64,000 nucleotides of DNA from CAWIJK01 sp963836375 (GCA_963836375.1 CAWIJK010000004.1:1-64000), one strand, 5' to 3'. Counted from the first letter of the stretch, positions 35,587 to 44,779 are shown. Notes: generated by a model not told the origin, from the sequence alone. A program made the numbers and translations.

Positions 35587-36482
35587 TGGCCCACCGCCTC
35601 CCTGAAGACCTCGGACAGGCGCCGGCGCTCGAAGACGAACTTGGTGACCCGCCCGGCGGAACGCGCAGCCTCCAACACGGCGTCACTGTCGGTGGAGTCG
35701 TCGAGGATGAGACGCACCTCGCCGCCGGCCACTTCCGACACGGTGACGCCCGGGATGTCCTGCACCCATCCACCCAAAGGGTCACCTTCTATCCGGATCG
35801 CCAGGCAACGCGGGCCGCTCGTCGCCAACTCGTCGACGGTCCCCTTCGCCATCAGCCGACCGTGGTCGATGATCACCACCGACCCGCAGAGATCCTCGAC
35901 CAGGTCGAGCTGGTGGCTGGAGAACAGCACACATCGCCCCGAACCAGCCTGCTCGGTGAGTACCTCGCCGATGGCGTCGATACCGGTCGGGTCCAGTCCG
36001 GAGAGCGGCTCGTCCAACACGAGGACTTCGGGGTCGTGCACCAGGGCCGCTGCCAGTTGCACCCGCTGCTGGTTGCCGTGAGAAAGAGTCTCCACCTTGC
36101 TGGTTGCCCGGTCGGCCACATCCAGGCGCTCCAGCCAACGAGTGGTGGCGGCGACAGCGCTGTTTCTGTCCAGGCCGTGCAACCGGCCCAGGTACTCGAG
36201 CTCTTCTGCGACGAGCATGTTCGGATAGAGGCCACGTTCTTCGGGCATGTAGCCGAAGCGGCGGCGCTCGGTGGCCCCAACGGGCACGCCATTCCACCGC
36301 ACCGATCCGGCATCGAGGTCGGTGAGCCCAAAGACAGCCCGCATGGTCGTGGTCTTGCCGGCGCCGTTCGGACCGAGGAACCCTACGACCCGGCCCGATG
36401 GCACGGAGAAGGTCAGGTCGTCGAGCGCGGTCACGGTGCCGAACCGGCGGCTCAGGCCGTCGAACTCCAACAGACCGGCCAT
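35583..36482 (-). CDS. ABC transporter ATP-binding protein (NatA-like)
   Basis: 299-residue ATPase: Walker A FLGPNGAGKTTTMRAVFG, Q-loop region RFGYMPEERGLYPNM, signature LSHGNQQRVQLAAAL, Walker B EVLVLDEPLSGLDPTG and H-loop SSHQLDLVEDL. A C-terminal regulatory extension is present, as in NatA/CcmA-type exporters. With the overlapping permease it forms a two-component exporter; the substrate is unknown. Confidence 0.92.
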   Translation of the reverse strand: MAGLLEFDGLSRRFGTVTALDDLTFSVPSGRVVGFLGPNGAGKTTTMRAVFGLTDLDAGSVRWNGVPVGATERRRFGYMPEERGLYPNMLVAEELEYLGRLHGLDRNSAVAATTRWLERLDVADRATSKVETLSHGNQQRVQLAAALVHDPEVLVLDEPLSGLDPTGIDAIGEVLTEQAGSGRCVLFSSHQLDLVEDLCGSVVIIDHGRLMAKGTVDELATSGPRCLAIRIEGDPLGGWVQDIPGVTVSEVAGGEVRLILDDSTDSDAVLEAARSAGRVTKFVFERRRLSEVFREAVGQ

Positions 36483-36706
36483 GGACGCATCCTACGTTCG
36501 GCTCAGTTCGTTCCGGGGGACAGCACCCCATCGACGGCTCAAGATCAGCCTTCATGGTCACGACGACGACAAGGACATTGTCAGCCTTCTCGGTCTCCGG
36601 CGCGGCGGGCATAAGGGCATTGCGGGAACAGGGGCTCCCGACCCGATCACGGCCGCTCCCGCCGGAGAAGTTGGGCACCTTGGTGACGTCGAGAGATACT
36701 GTGGAC

Positions 36707-37321
36707 ATGACCGGAACCGGTCCGACCCACGCCTGGGACAGCTCCTACGCGGGCCAGTCGCCGCCCTGGGATATCGGGCGCCCACAGCCCGCCTTCCTCC
36801 GCCTCGCCGACGCCGGCGCGCTCACCGGCAGCCTCCTCGACATCGGCTGCGGCACCGGCGAGCACGCGATCCTCGCCGCGCGCTGCGGCGCCGATGCCCT
36901 CGGCATCGACATCTCCCAGCGAGCCGTCGAGATCGCCCGACGCAAGGCAGCGGAGCGCCATGTCGCGACCCACTTCGAAGTGCTCGACGCGCTGCGAGTC
37001 GACACGCTCGAGCGGTCTTTCGACACGATCATCGACAGCGGTCTCTTCCACGTCTTCGACGATGCCGCCCGCACCCGCTACGCCAACACCGCGCACGCGG
37101 TCCTCCGTGGAGGGGGCCACCTTCACCTGATGTGCTTCAGCGACCGGCAGCCCGGGGACTGGGGCCCCCGTCGCATCACCGAGGGCGAGCTACGGGCGAC
37201 GTTCGACGCCGGCTGGCGCATCGACTCGCTGACTCCCGACCGCTTCGACGTCAATCCCGGCCTCGGCACCTCGACCGCCGAAGCGTGGCTGGCCGACATT
37301 GTGCGGCTGGCGCCCCAGTAG
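36707..37321 (+). CDS. Class I SAM-dependent methyltransferase
   Basis: 204 residues from an ATG in front of GTGPTHAWDSSYAGQSPPWDIGRPQPAF; the open frame reaches further upstream but without similarity. Motif I is LLDIGCGTGEHAILAA, followed by ALGIDISQRAVEIARRKAA (acidic residue of strand 2) and FDTIIDSGLFHVF (motif post-II). The PPWD-G-PQP start is typical of a family of small-molecule methyltransferases of the thiopurine/tellurite type. Substrate not predictable. Confidence 0.85.
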   Translation: MTGTGPTHAWDSSYAGQSPPWDIGRPQPAFLRLADAGALTGSLLDIGCGTGEHAILAARCGADALGIDISQRAVEIARRKAAERHVATHFEVLDALRVDTLERSFDTIIDSGLFHVFDDAARTRYANTAHAVLRGGGHLHLMCFSDRQPGDWGPRRITEGELRATFDAGWRIDSLTPDRFDVNPGLGTSTAEAWLADIVRLAPQ

Positions 37322-37514
37322 GCCAGGTGCTCCGTGCGATGTCGGACCCCCAGCCTGGACTGGGACTTTGGGCCAGACCAGGGTTCGTCACCGAGACGAG
37401 CGCCCCTCACTCACGGGACCCACTCGGTCACCGGATCTCGTCGGGGCCCAGGTGCCCTCCCCCACTGCGTGGGCCGGTGATTCCCCCTGGTGGGGAGGTC
37501 ACGACCGGCGCATC

Positions 37515-37541
37515 GGTCACACTCCAGGGGCCTCGGGCGTC
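37515..37541 (+). promoter_or_regulatory. ECF41-type promoter in front of the sigma factor gene
   Basis: GGTCACA (37515-37521), 16 bases, CGTC (37538-37541). This matches the ECF41 consensus TGTCACA-N16-CGTC (established knowledge) at 10 of 11 positions with the exact spacing, and sits 8 bases before the likely GTG. It implies autoregulation. Confidence 0.65.
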
Positions 37542-37549
37542 AACATAAT

Positions 37550-38401
37550 GTGACGGTGCACATGACCGACTTCGACGCCCAGCGACCAAGGCTGCGGGCG
37601 ATCGCCGTCCGGATACTCGGATCGGAGGCCGATGCGGACGACGTCGTGCAGGAGACCTGGCTCCGGCTCTCCCGCACCGACCGCATCGACGACCCGCCCG
37701 CCTGGCTCACGACCGTCGTAACAAGATTGTGCCTGGACCAGCTGCGTAGGCGACGCCACAGATCGGCGGCCGAGACGGGGGCGTCCAACGACCCGGCACC
37801 AGTTGACCCTGAGGCCGATGTGCTGCTCGCCGAGCAGGCGGGCGACGCCATGCAAGTGGTCCTCGACACACTGGCCCCAGCAGAGAGGGCAGCCTTCGTC
37901 CTACACGATGTCTTCGGGTATCCGTTCGACGAAATCAGCGCCGTCATGGGGCGTTCGGATACCGCAGTACGCCAGCTTGCGAGCCGGGCTCGGCGCAAGG
38001 TGCAAGGCGTGCCGGAGCCCGAAGGGACACGGACCTCGAGCGCCGAGAGCCGCCGCGTCGTCGACGCGTTTCTCAGCGCCGCCCGCGGCGGGGATGTCGG
38101 AACCCTCTTGCAGCTCCTCGCACCCGACGCTGTCATGCGCGCTGATCTTGTCGGGCAGAAGATGGGGACGGATCCCGTCTACGGCGGCGCCGCCGCCGTG
38201 GCCGCCCGCTTCAACGGCACCCGGGGGGCGGTTGCCGTCACCATCGATGGCGAGCGCGGTGCCGCCTGGATCCAGACCGGGGTGGTCAAGGTGGCCTTCG
38301 TGTTCCACGTCGAGCACGGCCTGGTGCGCGAGGTCGAGCTGATCGCAGACCCAGAGGTGTTGTCGACCATGGACGTCGTCCGTGTTCGAGCGAGATCCTG
38401 A
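37550..38401 (+). CDS. ECF41-type (SigJ-like) RNA polymerase sigma factor with SnoaL-like domain
   Basis: About 284 residues from a GTG (ATG at 37562 is an alternative). Sigma region 2 is AVRILGSEADADDVVQETWLRLSR, with the linking WLTTVVTRLCLDQLRRRRHR; region 4 is AERAAFVLHDVFGYPFDEISAVMGRSDTAVRQLASRARRKV. The last 115 residues (RRVVDAFLSAARGGDVGTLLQLLAPDAV) are a SnoaL/NTF2-like domain that in ECF41 factors controls sigma activity in place of an anti-sigma protein. A matching promoter lies directly upstream, indicating autoregulation. Confidence 0.9.
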   Translation: MTVHMTDFDAQRPRLRAIAVRILGSEADADDVVQETWLRLSRTDRIDDPPAWLTTVVTRLCLDQLRRRRHRSAAETGASNDPAPVDPEADVLLAEQAGDAMQVVLDTLAPAERAAFVLHDVFGYPFDEISAVMGRSDTAVRQLASRARRKVQGVPEPEGTRTSSAESRRVVDAFLSAARGGDVGTLLQLLAPDAVMRADLVGQKMGTDPVYGGAAAVAARFNGTRGAVAVTIDGERGAAWIQTGVVKVAFVFHVEHGLVREVELIADPEVLSTMDVVRVRARS

Positions 38402-38463
38402 GGCCCGGCCACCACGTAACGTTCGAAGACGGTTATGCACAACAACAAGAGGAAGGGAGATCG

Positions 38464-38700
38464 ATGAAAACGATGACGTGTGAGCAAATGGGGGGCCCGT
38501 GCGACTATGCGCATCATGCCGCGACCGCTGACGAGGCTATAAAGGCTCAAGATCGACATCTCAAGGAGATGGTCGCCAAGGGCGACACCACCCACGAGCG
38601 TTCGATGAAGGAGATGAAGGGCCGGTGGAAGAACCCGGTCAAAGGAATGGGTTGGTACAGGAAGACAAAGCGGGATTTCGCCGCTCTTCCCGAAAGCTGA
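38464..38700 (+). CDS. DUF1059-like small protein
   Basis: 78 residues with a good ribosome site (GGAAGGGAG) before the ATG. It starts KTMTCEQMGGPCDYAHHAAT, the cysteine pair pattern of DUF1059 proteins, and continues with HLKEMVAKGDTTHERSMKEMK, which is charged and helical. DUF1059 proteins are small, possibly metal-binding (C-x6-C plus His) and of unknown role. It lies 62 bp after the ECF41 sigma gene and may be in its operon. Confidence 0.7.
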   Translation: MKTMTCEQMGGPCDYAHHAATADEAIKAQDRHLKEMVAKGDTTHERSMKEMKGRWKNPVKGMGWYRKTKRDFAALPES

Positions 38701-38859
38701 CCGAGATCGGCGTTCCTGCGCACCCATCCTGACCGAGAGTCGGGGGCACCTCCGAGCCAGAGACGGCCGCAAGATGCCAGAATGAGTCGGCCTGCACGGA
38801 GGATCGTGCGGACATCGCTCTTCTAGCTCAGGTGTTCTCCAATCCAGGTGGTCCAACGA

Positions 38860-39555
38860 ATGAGGCGCACTGCCGACGACGTCTACGGCGACGACATCTT
38901 CACCGAGGCGTCGGCCGATGCCGACACCTTGTCGAACCTCGGGCCGCTCCGCCCCATGGCCGGGACCTGGGAGGGAACAAAGGGTACCGATCGGCATCCC
39001 GTGGCCGAGGGGGTCGGGGACGACGTGTTCGTGGAGCACTACGAGCTTCAACCAATCGATGCACAGACCAATGGCCCTCAGTTGTTCTACGGGTTGCGCT
39101 ACCACACGCACATCTTGAATCCCAAGGAGGCGCCGACCTTCCACGACCAGGTCGGGTACTGGCTCTGGGAACCCGCGGCGAGCGCGGTGACCCTCACCCT
39201 TGGCATCCCCCGAGGGCAGGTGCTGCTGGCCTCCGGACCGGCCGATGCGGACGCGAAGGAGTTCGAGCTCACGGCGGAGGTCGGGTCGGAGATCCATGGA
39301 ATCTTGTCGAACCCGTTCCTCGACCGGGCCTTTCGGACCCTCAGCTACCGGATGCGCGTCAGCGTCAACGACGACGGGACCTGGTCATACGAAGAGGAGG
39401 GCGTGCTCGACATCCCCGGAAGCGACGAGCCCTTTCGCCACATCGATCGCAACACGCTCAGCCGGGTCGCCGACCCCGTCCCGAACCCCCTGGCGCGGTT
39501 GACCGGACCCGACGCCAGTCTCGGAATCGGAGGCCTGCGAGACCGACCCAGCTGA
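38860..39555 (+). CDS. Nitrobindin-like heme-binding beta-barrel protein
   Basis: 231 residues. LGPLRPMAGTWEGTKGTD is the opening of the THAP4/nitrobindin-type barrel (L-x-x-x-x-G-x-W-x-G-x-G), and the following FVEHYELQPIDAQTNGPQL, FHDQVGYWLWEP and VTLTLGIPRGQVLLASG strands complete a ten-strand lipocalin-like fold. In nitrobindins a His ligates heme. The likely start is the ATG before RRTADDVYGDD; an ATG 12 bp upstream is also open. Confidence 0.72.
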   Translation: MRRTADDVYGDDIFTEASADADTLSNLGPLRPMAGTWEGTKGTDRHPVAEGVGDDVFVEHYELQPIDAQTNGPQLFYGLRYHTHILNPKEAPTFHDQVGYWLWEPAASAVTLTLGIPRGQVLLASGPADADAKEFELTAEVGSEIHGILSNPFLDRAFRTLSYRMRVSVNDDGTWSYEEEGVLDIPGSDEPFRHIDRNTLSRVADPVPNPLARLTGPDASLGIGGLRDRPS

Positions 39556-39697
39556 CCTCGATCCCATCGGCGGGCAACTCGACCGGCGCGATCCGGTCAG
39601 GTGGCTGCGGGCGGCGGCCAGCTTGGCGGGGGGCCATCGAAGGCGATCCCCCCGCCGTCGTGGTCGGGGCCGGACCGCACGATCCGATGGGAGAAGC

Positions 39698-40051
39698 CTA
39701 GGCGCCGGCTGGTGGCTGCCTCAATCCGATGTCGTTGCCGTCGGCATCCTTGACCTTCGCCACGAGCAACCCGGCACCCACGTTGGTCGGCTCCTGGACA
39801 ACCTGGGCGCCGGCAGCCGTGAGGGTGCCCAAGGTGGCGGAAATGTCATCGACGTCGAAGAACGGGACGGGTCCGGTCATGCCCTGGTCGTGTCCGCTGG
39901 GGACGAGACCGATCTCGTCTCCGTCGACGGAGAAGCCGACGTAATAGGGAGAGTCGGCGTGGGGTTCTGTACCGAACAGGGCGGCGAAGAGTGCCCTGGC
40001 CTTGTCGAGATCCTTCACCGGGTAGAGCACCGTCTTGCACTGAACTGGCAT
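39698..40051 (-). CDS. VOC family protein
   Basis: 117 residues. The ATG is 4 bases after AGGAGGAA-type sequence, which decides the start over longer open frames. PVQCKTVLYPVKDLDKARALFAALFG and ADSPYYVGFSVDGDEIGL form one VOC unit; GPVPFFDVDDISATLGTLTAAGAQV and KVKDADGNDIGL form the second. The closing segment has no metal-binding Glu, so binding without catalysis is likely. Confidence 0.82.
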   Translation of the reverse strand: MPVQCKTVLYPVKDLDKARALFAALFGTEPHADSPYYVGFSVDGDEIGLVPSGHDQGMTGPVPFFDVDDISATLGTLTAAGAQVVQEPTNVGAGLLVAKVKDADGNDIGLRQPPAGA

Positions 40052-40187
40052 AGTTCCTCCTGTCACGTCCACACGCTTGTGCGTCAATGTATATGACGCA
40101 AGAACCGCCGAGATCGTGACAGGTGGATTCGAGATCCTCGATCGCGCCGAGGAGGGAGACGCCGCCGCAGTGCCGGCCGGCCGTCTC

Positions 40188-40622
40188 TCACGCTCCTTTC
40201 GCGACAGTCCGGACCCGGGCGAGAACATCGGCCAGCAGATCCAGGTCCTGGGGTGTGAGGTCACGCAAGGCGGGCGGCGGGCGATCCATGATGCGATTCG
40301 CCCGTTTGGCCAGACGGGCACCGATGGCGGTGGTGACCACCAGCCTGCTCCGCCGGTCCGTAGGGTGGGGTTTCCGCTTCACCAGGCCTCGTTCTTCGAG
40401 GTCGTCGACGACTGTGGTGCAGTTCGGAGCGTCCACACCGAGCGCTGTCGCCAGCTCGCCCATCGTCATGGGGGAGTTGGCGATCCGGCGCAGGGCCCTC
40501 ACGCGGGCGAAGGGCAGGCCGACCGCCTCGCTGACCTCGTTGCGACGTTGGTTATCGAGCACCAGCTCGCACATGACGGCCCACGCCGCTCGGGCCGTCG
40601 CTTCGGTTCGGGTGTCGGTCAC
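40188..40622 (-). CDS. MarR family transcriptional regulator
   Basis: 144 residues. The winged helix-turn-helix is ARVRALRRIANSPMTMGELATALGVDAPNCTTVVDDLEERGLVKRKPHPTDRRSRLV, the full MarR pattern including the D-R-R-S/x-R wing. It overlaps the stop of the efflux gene by 4 bp (40619-40622), so regulator and pump are one operon. It probably represses the promoter ahead of the pump and is released by a pump substrate. Confidence 0.93.
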   Translation of the reverse strand: MTDTRTEATARAAWAVMCELVLDNQRRNEVSEAVGLPFARVRALRRIANSPMTMGELATALGVDAPNCTTVVDDLEERGLVKRKPHPTDRRSRLVVTTAIGARLAKRANRIMDRPPPALRDLTPQDLDLLADVLARVRTVAKGA

Positions 40623-42127
40623 GGTGCCGGGCTCACCAGGAACTCGGGATTCAGCTCATGGGCCGTCCGCACCGCGGTGGCCCGGGCCCACGCCGAGGTG
40701 ACCACGAGGCCGAGCACCAGCACTGCCATCCCGCACCCGACGAGCACCCACCATCCGGCGTGGCTGGCCGCGCCCAGGTGGAGCGTGCCCGAGCCATGAC
40801 TTCCACCGACCGCCACCGCCACCCCCACCGATGCGGTGATCAGGGCGCCCACCACTGCGACACCGAGGGTCTGACCCACCTGGCGCGAGGTGGAGGCGAT
40901 CGCCGAGGCGACGCCGGCCTGCGCCCTCGGCATACCCGAGACGGCGGCATTGGTGATCGGTGGATTGACGAAGCCGAAGCCGATACCGAAGAGGACGTAG
41001 GCGGTGAACAACCACCAGAACGGGGTGGTCCCGCTCACCTGGGTCAGCATGGCGCAGCCGGCGGTCAACCCGAGGCCGGCCAGCACCAGGGGTATGCGGG
41101 CGCCCCGGGTACCCAGGATGTGGCCGGACACGGGCGGGAACACCATGGCCATCGCCGCCATGGGGAGCGTGTCCAGTCCCGCCTCGAGCGGCGACAGCCC
41201 TCGCACGACCTGGAGGTACAGCGTGTTCAAGAAGAGGAAGCCGCCGAGGGTGGCGAAAGCGGCGACGGCGATCGTCGCCGCGCCCGAGAAGGGCACCGAG
41301 CGAAAGAACCGCAGGTCGATGAGGGGATCCTCCCGACGGCGTTCCCACAGGAGCAGGCCGAGGAGCGAGACGCCCGCCACCAAGAACGAGGCGACGATCA
41401 CCGGTGAGCTCCAGCCGCGCTCGGGGGACTCGATGATCCCGAAGGTCAAGGAGGCCAGCAGGCCGATCACCAGGATCTGGCCGACGGCGTCGGGGCGTCG
41501 CGCCTTCGGGGCACGGGATTCGGGGACGAAGCGGATCGTGAGCACGATTGCGGCGAGACCGACCGGGATGTTGATCCAGAAGATTGACCGCCACCCCAGG
41601 CCGGTGACCAGGACTCCGCCGATCACCGGTCCGAACGCCATGCTGACGCCGACCACAGCTGCCCAAACCCCGATGGCCTGCGCCCGCTCGCGTGCGTCGG
41701 TGAAGGTATTGGTGATGATCGACATGGCCACCGGGTTGAGCATCGATGCACCGACCCCCTGGACCATCCGGAAGACGACCAGCGCGCCCAGGCTCGGGGC
41801 CAGGCTGCACAGCAAGGATCCCGTGGCGAAGGTGGCCAGACCGACGAGGAACGTCCGTTTCCGCCCGAACCGGTCGGCGGTCGAGCCCGAGAGCATGAGC
41901 AGGCTGGCCAGGACCAGGGTGTAGGCGTCGACCGTCCACTGCAGGCCCGAGACCGAAGCGTTGAGGTCGCGGCTGATCGAGGGTAGGGCGACGTTCACGA
42001 TGGTGACGTCCAGACCCACGATGAGCAGGCTCATCGAGCAGATCAGAAGGATGCCGACCCGGCGACGCCTGCTCAGCCCCTCGGGCCTGCTCACTGGTCC
42101 GCTCCCAGAAAGTACTTTGATGGGCAT
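40619..42127 (-). CDS. DHA2-type MFS multidrug exporter
   Basis: About 502 residues with 14 predicted membrane segments. Motif D1 SMSLLIVGLDVTIVNVALPSI, motif A GSTADRFGRKRTFLVG and motif C GVWAAVVGVSMAFGPVIGGVL identify the EmrB/QacA family. The start at 42127 is chosen because a strong promoter places transcription only about 4 bases upstream, so the mRNA would be leaderless. The next gene is its MarR regulator. Confidence 0.9.
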   Translation of the reverse strand: MPIKVLSGSGPVSRPEGLSRRRRVGILLICSMSLLIVGLDVTIVNVALPSISRDLNASVSGLQWTVDAYTLVLASLLMLSGSTADRFGRKRTFLVGLATFATGSLLCSLAPSLGALVVFRMVQGVGASMLNPVAMSIITNTFTDARERAQAIGVWAAVVGVSMAFGPVIGGVLVTGLGWRSIFWINIPVGLAAIVLTIRFVPESRAPKARRPDAVGQILVIGLLASLTFGIIESPERGWSSPVIVASFLVAGVSLLGLLLWERRREDPLIDLRFFRSVPFSGAATIAVAAFATLGGFLFLNTLYLQVVRGLSPLEAGLDTLPMAAMAMVFPPVSGHILGTRGARIPLVLAGLGLTAGCAMLTQVSGTTPFWWLFTAYVLFGIGFGFVNPPITNAAVSGMPRAQAGVASAIASTSRQVGQTLGVAVVGALITASVGVAVAVGGSHGSGTLHLGAASHAGWWVLVGCGMAVLVLGLVVTSAWARATAVRTAHELNPEFLVSPAP

Positions 42128-42137
42128 AATCATTATT

Positions 42138-42166
42138 GTTATATAACTAGTCTGGGAAGCCGTCAA
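42138..42166 (-). promoter_or_regulatory. Sigma-70-like promoter and palindromic operator of the MFS-MarR operon
   Basis: On the minus strand TTGACG (42166-42161), 17 bases, TATAAC (42143-42138). The -10 is embedded in the perfect 10-bp palindrome GTTATATAAC (42138-42147), the only conspicuously AT-rich block here, and a likely MarR operator. Transcription would start about 4 bases before the ATG. Confidence 0.65.
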
Positions 42167-42300
42167 CCCCCGACCGGCACCGCCCGCTCACAAGGCACGC
42201 CCTCCATGGGACGTGCGTCTAGCGTTGAGGCGGCGCACTCCGTCCTTCCACCGATCCCAGCGGACGGTCCGGTCCAAGCAACGAGAATGACGGGGTGGGG

Positions 42301-43233
42301 ATGACGATCGATCCGTATATCGTGCTCGGGAGCGCCGTCGTCGGCTTCCTGGTCGGGATGACCGGGGCTGGGGGTGGAGCGCTGATGACCCCGATGTTGA
42401 TCCTGCTCTTCGGGGTCAAGCCGGCGACCGCCATCTCGAGCGACCTCGTCGCGGCCGTCGTGATGCGCCCCTTCGGGGCCGCGGTGCACCTTCGCAAGGG
42501 GACCGTGAATCTGAAGCTCGTCGGTTGGATGGTCCTGGGTTCGGTGCCCATGGCCTTCGTCGGCGCCTATCTGCTCCATCTGCTGGGGAACAGCACGTCG
42601 GCACAGAATCGCATACAACTGGCCCTGGGCTCCGCCCTGCTGGTGGGGGCGGCGGCGATGCTCCTGCGCTTCTACCTCGACCGTCGCCACGGGAACGCCC
42701 GGCGCGGCACGGTCCACGGCGTCACCGTGCGGCCAGTCCTCACCGTCGCCATCGGCATGATCGGTGGACTCATCGTCGGCATGACATCAGTCGGTTCGGG
42801 ATCGCTGATGATCGTGCTGCTGCTGTTTGCCTACCCGATGATCGGCGCCAACCAACTGGTCGGCACCGACCTCACCCAGGCCGTGCCGCTCACCATCGCC
42901 GCCGCCCTGGGCGCCCTCGCTTTCGGGCACGTCGAGTTCTCGGTGACGGCGTCGATCGTCATCGGCAGTGTGCCGGCAGTTCTGGTGGGGTCGTTCATCT
43001 CCTCGCGAGCACCGGATCGCTACATCCGGCCGGTCATCATGTTCGTGATCTTCGCCTCGGGTCTCAAGTACGTGGGGGTCGGGACGACCGCTCTCGGGTG
43101 GATCCTCTGCGTGATCGTGCTGAGCGCGGCGGTGGTCTGGCTCTTCTACGTCCGACCATGGGAGAAAGGGGCACCGCTGGACGGACCGACCCGAGAGGGT
43201 GACGCCCCGGCGGACGACGTGACCTTGGAGTGA
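42301..43233 (+). CDS. TauE/SafE-type sulfite or anion exporter
   Basis: 310-residue membrane protein with eight to nine helices in two homologous halves. GFLVGMTGAGGGALMTPMLILLFGVKP starts half one and GGLIVGMTSVGSGSLMIVLLLF starts half two, the duplicated G-x-G-G-G motif of the family. Family members move sulfite, sulfoacetate or other organosulfur anions. The ATG is preceded by a G-rich ribosome site and by a GTG six bases upstream. Single gene. Confidence 0.88.
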   Translation: MTIDPYIVLGSAVVGFLVGMTGAGGGALMTPMLILLFGVKPATAISSDLVAAVVMRPFGAAVHLRKGTVNLKLVGWMVLGSVPMAFVGAYLLHLLGNSTSAQNRIQLALGSALLVGAAAMLLRFYLDRRHGNARRGTVHGVTVRPVLTVAIGMIGGLIVGMTSVGSGSLMIVLLLFAYPMIGANQLVGTDLTQAVPLTIAAALGALAFGHVEFSVTASIVIGSVPAVLVGSFISSRAPDRYIRPVIMFVIFASGLKYVGVGTTALGWILCVIVLSAAVVWLFYVRPWEKGAPLDGPTREGDAPADDVTLE

Positions 43234-43507
43234 TTCCAGGAGGGCACGATCAGGGGATCGGGCCATAACCCCGGACGTGTCGATCGATCTTCGATCACTT
43301 CGTGATCAAGCCATTGTCCCGCTCCCCGAGGGGTGGGCAACCGGCCGAGTGCGGAACCCGACGAGGCCCCGTCGGCCGGCGGCGCTCGGGGACCTGCACG
43401 GTCGAGACCCGTGCCTGCGGACGGTCCGACCCGCTCTGACCAGGGACGAAGCCCCAGGGGGCACCGCGCCCGAGCACGGCATCCGGCGGGGATTAGCGTG
43501 GCCGCCG

Positions 43508-44671
43508 ATGGGGAGGATCAAACACCTGGTCGGTGCCATCGTGGTGGTCGGGTCGGTCCTGGTCGTCGGGAGCGCACCGGTCAGCGCCTCAGGGCCGAAG
43601 GTCACCACCATCTCGATGCAGGCCGCGGTGTCCTACACGCCCAAGGCGCCGCCGGGAGCGACCGACGACTATCACTGCACGCTGGTGAACCCCCACGTCA
43701 CCTCGAACTCGTTCATCGTCTCGAGCCACTTCTACCCGAACAGCCCCGAGGTCCACCACGCCATCATCTTCCTCGTGCCCCCGGCGCTGGCCGCTGCGGC
43801 CAAGACTGCCGACGCCGGAGGAAAAGGCTGGACGTGCTTCGGGGAATCGGCCCTCCCCAACACGGTGGCCCGCAACCAGATCTCCAACACGCCCTGGCTG
43901 AGCGCTTGGGCACCCGGACACGGAGAGGACGTGCTGCCGGCCGGGACCGGCGTCCCCCTCCCCGCCGGCAGCCTCGTCGTCATGCAGGTCCACTACAACC
44001 TGCTGGTGGGCGACAAGCCGGTCAAGGTGGCCATGCAGCTGCACACCGTCCCAGGCACGACCCCTCTGCGCCCCCTCAGCCTGATGCTCCTCCCCGCCCC
44101 GCCCGACATCCCTTGCCCGACCGGGGTCACCGGGCCCCTGTGCAACCGGGCCGCCTCCCTCGCCAATCTCGGGCAGCGCTTCGGACAGTCCCAGGTGGCC
44201 TTCGTGAACGGCCTGGAGCAGATCTGCGGTCGGAACCCGAGCGACCCGCCCAGCGGCGACACCACGTCGTGCACCTGGCCGGTCGGTCAGACCGGCATGA
44301 TCGTCCGCCTCGGTGTCCACATGCACCTGCTCGGCCGGGGGATGAAGATCGTGCTCGATCCGGGCACGCCGAAGGCCCAGACCCTCCTCGACGTGACCGA
44401 CTACAACTTCCACTACCAGCGCTCCTACAACCTCAAGGTGCCGGTCCCCGTCAAACCGACCGACACCATCGGGGTCACCTGCACCTACGATCCGACGCTG
44501 GCCCAGCAGCTCCCGGCCCTGCGCCGGGTGCCACCGCACTTCGTCACCTGGGGTGACGGGTCCTCCGACGAGATGTGCCTGGCGCTGGTCCAGACCATCC
44601 CGGCCACGAGCGTGCCCGAGTCGACCGCGCTGGCCACCGCCTTCTCCCCGAACCAGCCCCAGCGGATCTGA
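43508..44671 (+). CDS. Secreted PHM-like copper type II monooxygenase-like protein
   Basis: 387 residues with a clear signal peptide (HLVGAIVVVGSVLVVGSAPVSASG). The mature protein carries the ligand set expected of the peptidylglycine alpha-hydroxylating monooxygenase fold: VHHAIIF (His 83, 84), QVHYN (His 162), GVHMHLLGRG (His 271, 273) and DEMCL (Met 356). In PHM the first three His bind CuH, and the H-x-H pair plus Met bind CuM (established knowledge). Ascorbate-dependent copper enzymes of this type are exported in bacteria, but the substrate is unknown. A four-Cys pattern suggests disulfides. The open frame runs upstream, but the ATG with the signal peptide is the sensible start. Confidence 0.72.
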   Translation: MGRIKHLVGAIVVVGSVLVVGSAPVSASGPKVTTISMQAAVSYTPKAPPGATDDYHCTLVNPHVTSNSFIVSSHFYPNSPEVHHAIIFLVPPALAAAAKTADAGGKGWTCFGESALPNTVARNQISNTPWLSAWAPGHGEDVLPAGTGVPLPAGSLVVMQVHYNLLVGDKPVKVAMQLHTVPGTTPLRPLSLMLLPAPPDIPCPTGVTGPLCNRAASLANLGQRFGQSQVAFVNGLEQICGRNPSDPPSGDTTSCTWPVGQTGMIVRLGVHMHLLGRGMKIVLDPGTPKAQTLLDVTDYNFHYQRSYNLKVPVPVKPTDTIGVTCTYDPTLAQQLPALRRVPPHFVTWGDGSSDEMCLALVQTIPATSVPESTALATAFSPNQPQRI

Positions 44672-44779
44672 TCCGACCGGCGGCGGGCACCGTGGACGGT
44701 GGGCCCGGTGCCGGCTGCCGCGGGCCCTAGCCTGCAACCAGTTCCCGAACGACCACCAGCAACCGGAGGGCCACCCGTC

